This document shows, one piece after another, positions 1 through 8,010 of a stretch of 33,302 bases of DNA. Within the stretch, counting starts at the first letter, position 1, and the number at the start of each line of letters is the position of its first letter. The notes under the pieces were generated by a model, which saw only the letters and a list, made by a program, of their open reading frames with translations, was not told the origin of the DNA and searched no databases. A program made the position numbers and the translations under genes. The DNA is from Loktanella sp. (GTDB taxonomy: Bacteria; Pseudomonadota; Alphaproteobacteria; Rhodobacterales; Rhodobacteraceae), in NCBI GenBank assembly GCA_024686085.1, contig JAIBDT010000033.1:1-33302 (forward strand). The letters run 5' to 3'.

Positions 1-12
1 AGGATACCAGAC

Positions 13-1152
13 ATGGTTATGACTAAGCCTGCAACGCGCCCTGTAAACGCGCGTTTTTCTTCCGGCCCCTGCGCCAAACCCCCGACATGGAAACTATCTG
101 ACCTGGCTGACGCCCCTTTGGGTCGCTCGCACCGCGCAGCTGTTGGTAAATCCAAGCTAGCCGAAGCTATTGATCTGACCCGCGAAATTTTGGACGTACC
201 TGCGGATTACCGCATCGGTATCGTGCCCGCATCCGATACTGGCGCATTCGAGATGGCCATGTGGTCGCTGCTGGGCGAGCGCCCCGTACAAATGGTTGCA
301 TGGGAAAGCTTCGGCGCTGGCTGGGTCACTGATGTGGTCAAGCAGTTAAAGATCGAAGCCACATCCCACATCGCTGACTATGGTCACATCGTGGATATGG
401 CCGAATTGAATTATGACAACGACGTCTGCTTTACATGGAACGGCACCACCTCCGGCGTGCGTATGGCCAATGGCGATGCGATCCCTGCGGATCGTGCTGG
501 CCTGACGTTGTGCGACGCCACATCGGCTGCTTTTGCGCAAGACCTGCCATGGGACAAGCTGGATGTGACGACATTCTCTTGGCAGAAAGTCATGGGCGGC
601 GAAGCAGCACACGGCATGTTGATCCTGTCCCCACGCGCAGTCGAGCGCCTTGAAAGCTATACACCCGCCTGGCCGCTGCCAAAGATCTTCCGCATGACAA
701 AAGGTGGCAAATTGATCGAAGGCATCTTTAAAGGTGAGACAATCAACACTCCGTCCATGCTGGCCGTCGAGGATTACCTTGTTGCGCTGAAATGGGCCAA
801 GTCCATTGGCGGCTTGGATGCCTTGATGCACCGCGCAAACGCGAACGCAAGCGCTGTTTGGAACTTCTGCGCGGCCAACCCTTGGGTCGCCAACCTTGCA
901 GTTGACCCAAGCACACGGTCGAACACGTCTGTATGCCTCAAGTTCACCGACGACCGCATAACCGATGGCGCAGCTTTCGCCAAAGCCGTGGCAAAGCGTT
1001 TGGCCGATGAGAACATCGCCCTCGATATTGGCGCCTACCGCGACGCCCCTGCGGGCCTGCGGATCTGGTGTGGTGCAACGGTTGAGACATCCGACGTTGA
1101 GGCCATGCTACCTTGGCTTGCTTGGGCGTTTGAGGCTGAACTTAGCGCTTAA
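13..1152 (+). CDS. serC: Phosphoserine aminotransferase SerC
   Basis: PLP-dependent class V aminotransferase that converts 3-phosphohydroxypyruvate plus glutamate to phosphoserine, the second step of serine synthesis; it can also act in pyridoxine synthesis. The 379-residue protein matches the alphaproteobacterial/Methanosarcina-type SerC, with an early [10 protein letters not shown] segment (residues 15-24). The PLP-binding lysine is K192 in [14 protein letters not shown]. Two ATGs are possible, at 13 and 19; AGGA at 1-4 sits 8 bases before the first, so that start is preferred. The window begins only 12 bases upstream, so the promoter is not visible. serA follows 56 bases downstream on the same strand, which suggests a serCA operon. 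Confidence 0.96.
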   Translation: MVMTKPATRPVNARFSSGPCAKPPTWKLSDLADAPLGRSHRAAVGKSKLAEAIDLTREILDVPADYRIGIVPASDTGAFEMAMWSLLGERPVQMVAWESFGAGWVTDVVKQLKIEATSHIADYGHIVDMAELNYDNDVCFTWNGTTSGVRMANGDAIPADRAGLTLCDATSAAFAQDLPWDKLDVTTFSWQKVMGGEAAHGMLILSPRAVERLESYTPAWPLPKIFRMTKGGKLIEGIFKGETINTPSMLAVEDYLVALKWAKSIGGLDALMHRANANASAVWNFCAANPWVANLAVDPSTRSNTSVCLKFTDDRITDGAAFAKAVAKRLADENIALDIGAYRDAPAGLRIWCGATVETSDVEAMLPWLAWAFEAELSA

Positions 1153-1208
1153 AACGCGCCCTATCGCATCCTACAAATTTTCGACTTTTAAACAAAAGGA
1201 CCACTCTG

Positions 1209-2801
1209 ATGGCACCTAAAGTACTTATCTCTGACAGCCTGTCCGAAGCCGCTGTTCAAATCTTCCGCGACCGAGGAATCGACGTCGATTTCCAGCCACA
1301 ACTCGGCAAGGACAAAGACGCGCTTGCCGCGATTATCGGCAACTATGACGGTCTTGCGATCCGCTCGGCGACCAAAGCCACTGCAAAGCTGATCGAGGCC
1401 GCCACCAATCTAAAGGTCATCGGTCGCGCGGGAATCGGCACCGATAACGTGGACAAAGACGCCGCATCCAAAGCGGGGATCATTGTCATGAACACCCCGT
1501 TCGGCAACATGATCACAACCGCCGAGCACGCCATCGCGATGATGTTTGCTGTTGCCCGTCAAATCCCAGAAGCATCTGCATCCACACATGCGGGTAAATG
1601 GGAAAAGTCCAAGTTCATGGGTGTTGAACTGACAGGCAAGACCCTTGGCGTCATCGGCGCAGGCAACATCGGTGGGATCGTGTGCGACCGCGCCCGTGCG
1701 TTGAAGATGAAAGTCATGGCCTACGATCCATACCTTGGCGAAGAAAAAGCCGACAAGATGGGCGTCAAGAAGGTCGATCTGGACGAACTATTGGCGAACG
1801 CCGATTTCATCACCCTGCACGTACCTTATACAGAGCAGACAGCCAACATTCTGTCGGCTGAAAACATCGCCAAAACCAAGAAAGGCGTGCGCATTGTGAA
1901 CTGTGCCCGCGGGGGTCTGGTTGACGAAGAAGCCTTGGCAGAAGCGCTAAAATCTGGCCACGTCGCTGGCGCTGCCTTTGACGTATTCGCGGTAGAACCT
2001 GCAACGGAAAGCCCGCTGTTCAACCTGCCAAACGTCGTTGTCACACCGCATCTTGGCGCTGCAACATCTGAGGCCCAAGAAAACGTAGCGCTGCAAGTGG
2101 CCGAACAAATGTCCGATTACTTGCTGACCGGTGCGGTGACAAACGCACTAAACATGCCGTCGGTAACCGCCGAAGAAGCCAAGGTTATGGGTCCATGGAT
2201 CAAACTTGCAGGTCACCTTGGCAACTTCACAGGCCAGATGACCGACGAACCTATTACCGCTATCAACATCCTGTTCGACGGTGTTGTCTCCGAGATGAAC
2301 CTCAAGGCCCTGACCGCCGCGACCATCGCAGGCATCATGAAAAAGGCGAACCCAGATACCAATATGGTCTCCGCCCCCGTGATCGCAAAAGAACGCGGCA
2401 TCCAAATCTCGACGACCAAGCAAGACCGCTCGGGCTCGTTCGAGGGGTACGTTAAAGTCACCGTTGTCACAGCCAAGCAGGAACGCTCTGTCGCAGGCAC
2501 GGTGTTCAGTGACGGCAAGCCGCGCTTTATCCAGATTAAAGGCATTAACGTCGACGCAGAAATCGGCGCGCATATGCTTTATACAACCAACGATGACGTG
2601 CCAGGTATTATTGGGACGCTGGGTCAAACGATGGGCGGCATGGGCGTGAACATCGCGAACTTTACATTGGGTCGTGCTGCGGCCGAAGGTGAAGCAATTG
2701 CGCTGCTTTATGTGGATGAGCCCGTGCCAGCGCCAGCGATCAAAGCGCTTTGCGATACAGGTTTGTTCCGTCAGGTAAAGCCGCTTACGTTCGACGTTTA
2801 A
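1209..2801 (+). CDS. serA: D-3-phosphoglycerate dehydrogenase SerA
   Basis: Oxidises 3-phosphoglycerate with NAD to 3-phosphohydroxypyruvate, the first committed step of serine synthesis. The 530-residue length fits the long type I PGDH form, which carries an intervening domain and a C-terminal ACT domain. The NAD-binding glycines are at G150-x-G152-xx-G155 (GVIGAGNIGG). The catalytic Arg, Glu and His are R234 (NCARGGLVDEEAL), E263 (AVEPA) and H281 (TPHLGAATSEAQ). The ACT domain occupies roughly residues 455-530 (YTTNDDVPGIIGTLGQ) and in this family senses serine. AAAGGA lies 8 bases before the ATG. A GC-rich hairpin begins 9 bases after the stop codon. Confidence 0.97.
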   Translation: MAPKVLISDSLSEAAVQIFRDRGIDVDFQPQLGKDKDALAAIIGNYDGLAIRSATKATAKLIEAATNLKVIGRAGIGTDNVDKDAASKAGIIVMNTPFGNMITTAEHAIAMMFAVARQIPEASASTHAGKWEKSKFMGVELTGKTLGVIGAGNIGGIVCDRARALKMKVMAYDPYLGEEKADKMGVKKVDLDELLANADFITLHVPYTEQTANILSAENIAKTKKGVRIVNCARGGLVDEEALAEALKSGHVAGAAFDVFAVEPATESPLFNLPNVVVTPHLGAATSEAQENVALQVAEQMSDYLLTGAVTNALNMPSVTAEEAKVMGPWIKLAGHLGNFTGQMTDEPITAINILFDGVVSEMNLKALTAATIAGIMKKANPDTNMVSAPVIAKERGIQISTTKQDRSGSFEGYVKVTVVTAKQERSVAGTVFSDGKPRFIQIKGINVDAEIGAHMLYTTNDDVPGIIGTLGQTMGGMGVNIANFTLGRAAAEGEAIALLYVDEPVPAPAIKALCDTGLFRQVKPLTFDV

Positions 2802-2810
2802 GAAAGATGC

Positions 2811-2842
2811 GCCCCACCCACCTGCGGGATGGTGGGTGGGGC
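2811..2842 (+). terminator. Strong hairpin after serA
   Basis: A perfect 12-bp inverted repeat (GCCCCACCCACC at 2811-2822, its complement at 2831-2842) encloses an 8-base loop. It begins 9 bases past the serA stop. No T-run follows, so this is either a stem-only terminator or an mRNA 3'-end stabiliser for serCA. Confidence 0.7.
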
Positions 2843-2845
2843 CCC

Positions 2846-2862
2846 TTGGCCGTTCTGGCCAA
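2846..2862. repeat. Inverted repeat TTGGCC-N5-GGCCAA
   Basis: A second, short perfect inverted repeat (6-bp arms, 5-base gap) lies 3 bases after the serA hairpin and 32 bases before the next start codon. It could be a second stem of the terminator or an operator for the phosphoesterase gene. The sequence alone does not decide. Confidence 0.4.
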
Positions 2863-2894
2863 CAGCGACAACCGACATCCACTAAAGGACCGCC

Positions 2895-3677
2895 ATGCCT
2901 ATTTATGCGATCGGTGACATTCATGGGCAAAAGACCATGCTTGACCAAGCTCTCAATCTCATCACAAGTGATGGTGGTGACGATGCGCACATCGTTTTCA
3001 TTGGCGACTACACTGATCGAGGCCCTAACAGCAAAAGCGTGATCGATACGCTTATAGCGGGGAAAAAGTCCGGCAAAAACTGGACCTTCCTTAAAGGAAA
3101 CCACGATCGCATGTTCTGCGACTTTGTCGCGTCAGGCACCGAACACGACCCCAAAGTAAAATCCAACATCTCTTGGGTCAATTCACGCCTTGGCGGTGTG
3201 ACGACTTTGGCGTCCTACGGTGTTACGGGCGATCCGCATTTTAGCCACCCGCTCAACGGCTTTGAAACTCTAACTCACTACACTCGCGACGGTCAAAATA
3301 TTGCCCCTGCTGACATCGTCGCAGAGGCGCGCGCTGCCGTACCTCAGGCACACCTTGACTTCATTGCAAACCTCCCCCTCACTTTAGAGACCGAAGACCT
3401 GATATTCGTGCACGCAGGCTTGCGCCCCAACGTGGCTATTGCTGATCAAGACGTCGAAGACCTTCTGTGGATACGCGACGGTTTTCTAGAGACTGATCAC
3501 GACTTCGGCAGGCTCGTTGTTCACGGTCATACTGCCCTTGAGCACCCAACCCATTTTGGTACCCGTATCGATATTGATGGTGGTGCGGGCTATGGGCGCC
3601 CTTTAGTTCCTGTAGTGTTTGAAGGCCGCGATTGCTGGACCCTGACGCCTGCTGGCCGCATCTCATTGGTCCCCTAA
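2895..3677 (+). CDS. Calcineurin-like metallophosphoesterase (PPP-type Ser/Thr phosphatase)
   Basis: Dinuclear-metal phosphoesterase of the bacterial PPP/ApaH-like type, 260 residues. The metal-binding motifs appear in order: GDIHG (7-11), GDYTDRG (37-43), GNHDR (68-72), then FVHAGLRPN and VVHGHTALEHP in the C-terminal half. Relatives are annotated as serine/threonine protein phosphatases or as diadenosine tetraphosphatases; the substrate here cannot be told from sequence. AAAGGA precedes the ATG by 6 bases. The gene follows the serA hairpin and precedes mnmH by a short gap, so it may be cotranscribed with mnmH. No link to serine or selenium metabolism is evident. Confidence 0.9.
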   Translation: MPIYAIGDIHGQKTMLDQALNLITSDGGDDAHIVFIGDYTDRGPNSKSVIDTLIAGKKSGKNWTFLKGNHDRMFCDFVASGTEHDPKVKSNISWVNSRLGGVTTLASYGVTGDPHFSHPLNGFETLTHYTRDGQNIAPADIVAEARAAVPQAHLDFIANLPLTLETEDLIFVHAGLRPNVAIADQDVEDLLWIRDGFLETDHDFGRLVVHGHTALEHPTHFGTRIDIDGGAGYGRPLVPVVFEGRDCWTLTPAGRISLVP

Positions 3678-3722
3678 TCACACCGCATTGTGCATCGCGA
3701 TTTTTGCTGCGATACCCCGCTC

Positions 3723-4775
3723 ATGCCCATAGAATTTGAAACCATCCGCGCAATGCTCGACCACGGGTTCGATACCGTGATTGATGTGCGTTCGCCTGCC
3801 GAGTTTGCAGCGGACCATGTGCCAGGTGCCATCAACCTTCCCGCCTTGTCAAATGACCAGCGCGCCGAGGTCGGTACTATTTACAAACAAATCAGCCCGT
3901 TCAAGGCGCGCAAGCTGGGCGCCACCCTAGTGGCACGCAATGTCGCAGATCACGTCGAAGGCCCGCTGGCCGACAAAGACGGCAGTTGGCGCCCTTTGGT
4001 TTATTGCTGGCGCGGTGGCCAGAGGTCTGGGTCCGTGACCATCATCTTACAACAAATTGGCTGGCGCGCGCAGACCGTCGCGGGCGGTTATATGGCGTGG
4101 CGCAGGTTGGTCAAAACCGCCCTTTATGACACGCCGTTAAAACAACGCATCGTTTTGCTAGACGGCAACACAGGCACCGCCAAAACTGCGATACTGGCAA
4201 AGCTTGCCCAGCGCGGCGTGCAAGTCATCGACCTTGAGGCATTGGCAGGCCACAGAGGGTCGCTGCTGGGCCGGTCTGCGGGCGGGCAACCGGATCAGAA
4301 AGGGTTCGAGACAGCCCTTGCCGTTGCCTTTGCAAACCTAGACCCGAACCGCCCTGTCGTTATCGAGGCCGAGAGCTCCAAGATCGGCCGTATCAATCTG
4401 CCCAAGCAGGTCTGGGCCGCGATGATTGCGGCCCCCAAGATCATGATTTCCGCACCAATTTCTGCCCGTGCCGCGTTTCTAGAAACGGCCTACGCCGACG
4501 TCATCTCCGACCCCGCCGACCTTGCGAAACGCCTTGCCCCACTGCGCAACATTCGCGGTCATGCAATCGTTGATGGTTGGATCGAGATGATGAACGCTGG
4601 CAATTTTCGCGCCCTTGCCGCCGCATTGATGGAACAGCATTACGACGCCGCCTATGCCAAATCACGTGGTGCCGACCCGCACAAAGTCTTGGCAGAGTTA
4701 TCGTCAGACACGTTAGACGACACAGGCCAAAACACCCTTGCTGATGGCGTCATCAATGTTCTCAAGTCACTTTGA
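3723..4775 (+). CDS. mnmH: tRNA 2-selenouridine synthase MnmH (SelU)
   Basis: Replaces sulfur by selenium at wobble 2-thiouridine of tRNAs for Lys, Glu and Gln, using selenophosphate. An N-terminal rhodanese domain (about residues 1-130, with VIDVRSPAEFAADHVPGA) carries the active cysteine C95 in VYCWRGGQRSGS. A P-loop-like segment GNTGTAKT at 148-155 follows. It differs from a textbook GxxxxGKT by alanine before the lysine. ATG at 3723 is chosen because family members begin with a short leader before the rhodanese fold; a GTG at 3690 would add 11 residues, and neither start has a good ribosome binding site. The 3' end overlaps the convergent selD gene by 14 bases; SelD makes its selenium donor. 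Confidence 0.93.
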   Translation: MPIEFETIRAMLDHGFDTVIDVRSPAEFAADHVPGAINLPALSNDQRAEVGTIYKQISPFKARKLGATLVARNVADHVEGPLADKDGSWRPLVYCWRGGQRSGSVTIILQQIGWRAQTVAGGYMAWRRLVKTALYDTPLKQRIVLLDGNTGTAKTAILAKLAQRGVQVIDLEALAGHRGSLLGRSAGGQPDQKGFETALAVAFANLDPNRPVVIEAESSKIGRINLPKQVWAAMIAAPKIMISAPISARAAFLETAYADVISDPADLAKRLAPLRNIRGHAIVDGWIEMMNAGNFRALAAALMEQHYDAAYAKSRGADPHKVLAELSSDTLDDTGQNTLADGVINVLKSL

Positions 4776-6918
4776 CAGCAGGTTCGCCTGCGGCAACAAC
4801 GCCGATCCGTTTTGCCGGATAACCTGCTGCGATCAGTGCCGCCAGAATATCGTCCGCATCAGTTGCACTGACCGCCGCCAAAAGCCCGCCTGCGGTTTGC
4901 GGATCGAACAATAAATCACCCTTCGCGCCTGCTGCCCCAAAAACAGGTCCAGCCCCATTTCGGTTGTCTGCAAAGAGGCTGGATTTCATCCCCGTTTCCG
5001 CAAGGTCCAACGCCCCATCCAACAAAGGCACTGCGTCCAGATTAAGGGTCGCCCCGACCCCAGAGGCTTCGCATATTCCGCTGAGGTGCCCCGCTAGGCC
5101 GAAGCCCGTGACATCAGTCATCGCGTGTGCATCGCGCAAGATTTCAGAGGCTTTCGCTTGGCCGACCGCCATCGCGGCCAGTGCTGATGCGACCACGTCG
5201 CCACGCGCCTGCCCTGCCATTTCGGCGGCCATGATGACCCCTGTGCCAATCGGCTTGGTCAAGATCAAAACATCGCCTGCTTTCGCTCCGCCAATTGTGA
5301 TCGGCGTCTTGTCACAAAGCCCTGTGATCGTGAACCCGATCATCAACTCATCGCCAAGTGATGTATGCCCGCCGACAATCGCGGCCCCTGCATCTGTCAT
5401 CACCTCATGCGCGGTTTGCATGATCTCAGAAAGTGTTCTGCTTTGCAGCTCTGCCGACATTCGCGGTAGGATCAGGTTTGCGGTCACCGCTTGCGGTTTG
5501 GCGCCCATGGCCCATGCATCGCCCAGCGCGTGAATTGCAGCGATCCGTGTCATGACGACCGGATCGGCAAAGAAGCTGCGCAGGTGGTCGGTGGTCATGA
5601 TTTGGGTTTGCCCGCCCGTGGTCAGGATAGCCGCATCATCGCCTGCAACGCTTTGCACGTCGGCACGGTCGATCGCTGGCAAACCGGCCAAGACGTTGCG
5701 CAATGCGCCGCGTCCGACCTTGGCCCCGCACCCGCCGCACATGGGCTTGTCGCCCAGCGCCTCGCGCAACCCCAAGGCCGCGACTTTTGGCAAGTTTTCG
5801 GTTTTCATCATGGGCAGGTTTTCGAATTGCTGCATGAATTTGCGGTCGATGTGGTCTTTCCACCGCCACATAAATTTGCCCTCGAACGCTGTGCCCAACT
5901 TTTCGGCCAATGCTGACTTTCGCCCCTGAGAGATCAGTTTGAGATAGTCTTTCTGCGGGGTGTAGCCGTGCAGGTCACCGCCCGACAAAATGGCCCGCAG
6001 GTTCTCGAATAATACGGGTGCTTGCCGCACCGCGTAGACGCCTGCCTTGGGGCGCGGGTTTTCGGTCATATGCGCGCAATCGCCCACCGCAAAGATCGCG
6101 GGATCGGATGATTGAAGCTGCTTGTTTACGTTGACGAAGCCGTCCGTCATGTCCAGCCCGATGGTGTCGACCCAATCATGCGCACGCGCCCCTGCCGCCC
6201 CCGTGACGAACTGCGCATCGATCTGCCGCCCGTCCCCCAGCAACACCCCAAGCGAAGTAATTTTAACCACATCTGCATGTTCCACCAAGGCTACCCTGCT
6301 GCGCGTCAAGGCGTTCAGCATTTTGGCGCGTGCGGTGCCGTCTAGGTCTTTGAGCACCACCCCCCGGTCAATCAATTTGACTTCGGCCTTACCGCCCATG
6401 GCAAAGCTCATTGCCATTGCAAGTTCAGCCCCCGCGACCCCGCCGCCGATCACGGCGATGTCTTTGGCGGTCCCGTCATTGCGCACCGCGTCCCAACGGC
6501 TGGCGAAGGTACCAAGCGGTTTTGCAGGCACCCCGTGTTCGGTGAACCCTTTGAGATCAGGCATCGTCGAAGTGATTCCGACGTCGATGCTAAGCGCGTC
6601 AAACGCGATTGCGGGCCTGCCTGTGACGTTAACCGTTCGCGCGGTCAGGTCCACCGCAGATGCCGCGCCCAGAATGACCCGCGCCCCAGCAAAACGTGCA
6701 AGTTGCACAAGGTCGATATCCAATTCATCCCGGCTATAATGTCCTGCCACAAAGCCAGGTAACATCCCTGAATAGGGTGCTGTCGGTCCGGGATTAATGA
6801 CTGTTAATCGCACCCCAGCCAGCGGATTCATCCCCCATTTGCGCAGCACGAGCGCATGGGTGTGTCCACCGCCAAGCAGCACAAGATCGCGGGTCATCGG
6901 AAAGGTGTTATTCATCAT
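4762..6918 (-). CDS. selD: FAD oxidoreductase-selenophosphate synthetase (SelD) fusion
   Basis: A two-domain protein of 718 residues. Residues 1-360 form an NDH-2-like FAD/NAD(P) oxidoreductase, with GGGHTH (16-21) for FAD, VIGGGVAGAE (157-166) for NAD(P) and FAVGDCA near 276-282. Residues 385-718 form selenide, water dikinase, which makes selenophosphate from selenide and ATP; its active-site segment is CGGCGAK (C394, C397, K400), followed by GDDAAIL. Cysteine, not selenocysteine, occupies the active site. The same fusion occurs in other bacteria; the oxidoreductase half may reduce selenium species or feed electrons, which is inferred. The start is uncertain: ATGs lie at 6918, 6915 and 6897, and no strong Shine-Dalgarno is seen. 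Confidence 0.94.
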   Translation of the reverse strand: MMNNTFPMTRDLVLLGGGHTHALVLRKWGMNPLAGVRLTVINPGPTAPYSGMLPGFVAGHYSRDELDIDLVQLARFAGARVILGAASAVDLTARTVNVTGRPAIAFDALSIDVGITSTMPDLKGFTEHGVPAKPLGTFASRWDAVRNDGTAKDIAVIGGGVAGAELAMAMSFAMGGKAEVKLIDRGVVLKDLDGTARAKMLNALTRSRVALVEHADVVKITSLGVLLGDGRQIDAQFVTGAAGARAHDWVDTIGLDMTDGFVNVNKQLQSSDPAIFAVGDCAHMTENPRPKAGVYAVRQAPVLFENLRAILSGGDLHGYTPQKDYLKLISQGRKSALAEKLGTAFEGKFMWRWKDHIDRKFMQQFENLPMMKTENLPKVAALGLREALGDKPMCGGCGAKVGRGALRNVLAGLPAIDRADVQSVAGDDAAILTTGGQTQIMTTDHLRSFFADPVVMTRIAAIHALGDAWAMGAKPQAVTANLILPRMSAELQSRTLSEIMQTAHEVMTDAGAAIVGGHTSLGDELMIGFTITGLCDKTPITIGGAKAGDVLILTKPIGTGVIMAAEMAGQARGDVVASALAAMAVGQAKASEILRDAHAMTDVTGFGLAGHLSGICEASGVGATLNLDAVPLLDGALDLAETGMKSSLFADNRNGAGPVFGAAGAKGDLLFDPQTAGGLLAAVSATDADDILAALIAAGYPAKRIGVVAAGEPAVKVT

Positions 6919-6993
6919 TTGCTATGTGTAGCCACCCGTGCAGGCCGACACCAGCAATAGCCACGTCCGGTCACCAATCCGTGACGAATGGCC

Positions 6994-8010
6994 TCAGTAT
7001 CCTGTCATTTCCAGATAACCGCGCCCTGTGTGGCTACCCCTGATCCTGATCGGGCCTTCCCAATAGGGCACGCTGGTTGCCATCCATGCGTTGTCGTTAA
7101 TAGCCTGTACGGTAACATCGACGGATTTGACAGGCAGGGTGACTTGCCATGACGTCGGCACGTCGCGCCCTGCAACTGTAACCGTCTTCAGCGGGCGAGC
7201 TTGGAATGCGCCGTTTTCCAGCGCGGTTGTGGTGCCGTCGGGGTCGATCCATGTCGCAGAAGTGTAGGTGCTATTTCCGCGCAACTGGAACCCCATAAGC
7301 TTGGCCCCGTCATCAAACGAAAGCGAGAACCAGTCCCAGCCTGTCTGGTCGTTACCCAATGGTTGCGACGACCATTCACGGTCAAACCATGCTTGCCCTG
7401 TGACGGTGATGTCGCCCTCTGGCAGCGCCAAAGTGCCATTCATGTCCATGAAGGGTTTTGAATAATAGTAGGACGCCTGCCCTGTTTCCGATTTGACCGA
7501 ATAGCCGTTTTCACCGTGAAAAACTATAGGCCCCAAGTCGCCAAATCGTATGTCGAACCCAAAGTCAGGTCCATTCGCGATGAGCTCCCTGTCGCTAAAC
7601 GTCCATTCGTCTATCCAAGCACTAAACGGGTCTGTCGTAACGCCTGCCTGCCCGATCCCGCCGCGCCCAAGGCGTTCAGTCACGAAATGCGCAGTAGGTG
7701 TCGTCACTGCTGCGTGACCCATCCAAAGCTGGGGCGCCGACCAATCATCACCGTCTTGGGGCGCGAGCGCACTGCGAAACAGCGTCCATTGTAACCCGTA
7801 GTCGGTCCCTTGGGCGTCTTGCAGGTTTGCCGTGATATACCACCATTCAATTTTGTAATCGGGGTGTGCACCTGCGTCGGCGGGAAAGTTGAAAATCGGA
7901 TTGGGCGTCGGGATGTTGAACCCTTCGGCGCTGTCCCCAAGCCCCGCGAACCCTTGCGCAATGCTGGTAAGCGGAAGCCATATCAGCAGGCAAATCAGTT
8001 TAGCGTTCAT
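6994..8010 (-). CDS. AttH/CrtC-like lipocalin-domain secreted protein
   Basis: A 338-residue protein of the AttH/CrtC superfamily (hydroxyneurosporene synthase-like, tandem lipocalin-like barrels). An N-terminal signal peptide spans about residues 1-22 (hydrophobic LICLLIWLPLTSIAQGFA) and has no lipobox cysteine, so the mature protein should be periplasmic and soluble. Family hallmarks are the Trp-rich YKIEWWYITANL near residue 52 and WFDREWSSQPLG with GWDWFSLSFDDG in the middle. The start codon lies 11 bases inside the end of the permease gene, so translation is probably coupled. The pairing with an ABC exporter suggests it handles a lipid or other hydrophobic molecule. This is inference; no carotenoid genes are nearby. 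Confidence 0.87.
   Translation of the reverse strand: MNAKLICLLIWLPLTSIAQGFAGLGDSAEGFNIPTPNPIFNFPADAGAHPDYKIEWWYITANLQDAQGTDYGLQWTLFRSALAPQDGDDWSAPQLWMGHAAVTTPTAHFVTERLGRGGIGQAGVTTDPFSAWIDEWTFSDRELIANGPDFGFDIRFGDLGPIVFHGENGYSVKSETGQASYYYSKPFMDMNGTLALPEGDITVTGQAWFDREWSSQPLGNDQTGWDWFSLSFDDGAKLMGFQLRGNSTYTSATWIDPDGTTTALENGAFQARPLKTVTVAGRDVPTSWQVTLPVKSVDVTVQAINDNAWMATSVPYWEGPIRIRGSHTGRGYLEMTGY

Noticed and set aside
2148..3104. 318-codon open frame on the minus strand across the serA 3' end and the phosphoesterase 5' end
   Set aside because: It lies antisense to two well-supported genes, spans their intergenic terminator, and its translation resembles no family. It is a codon-bias shadow.
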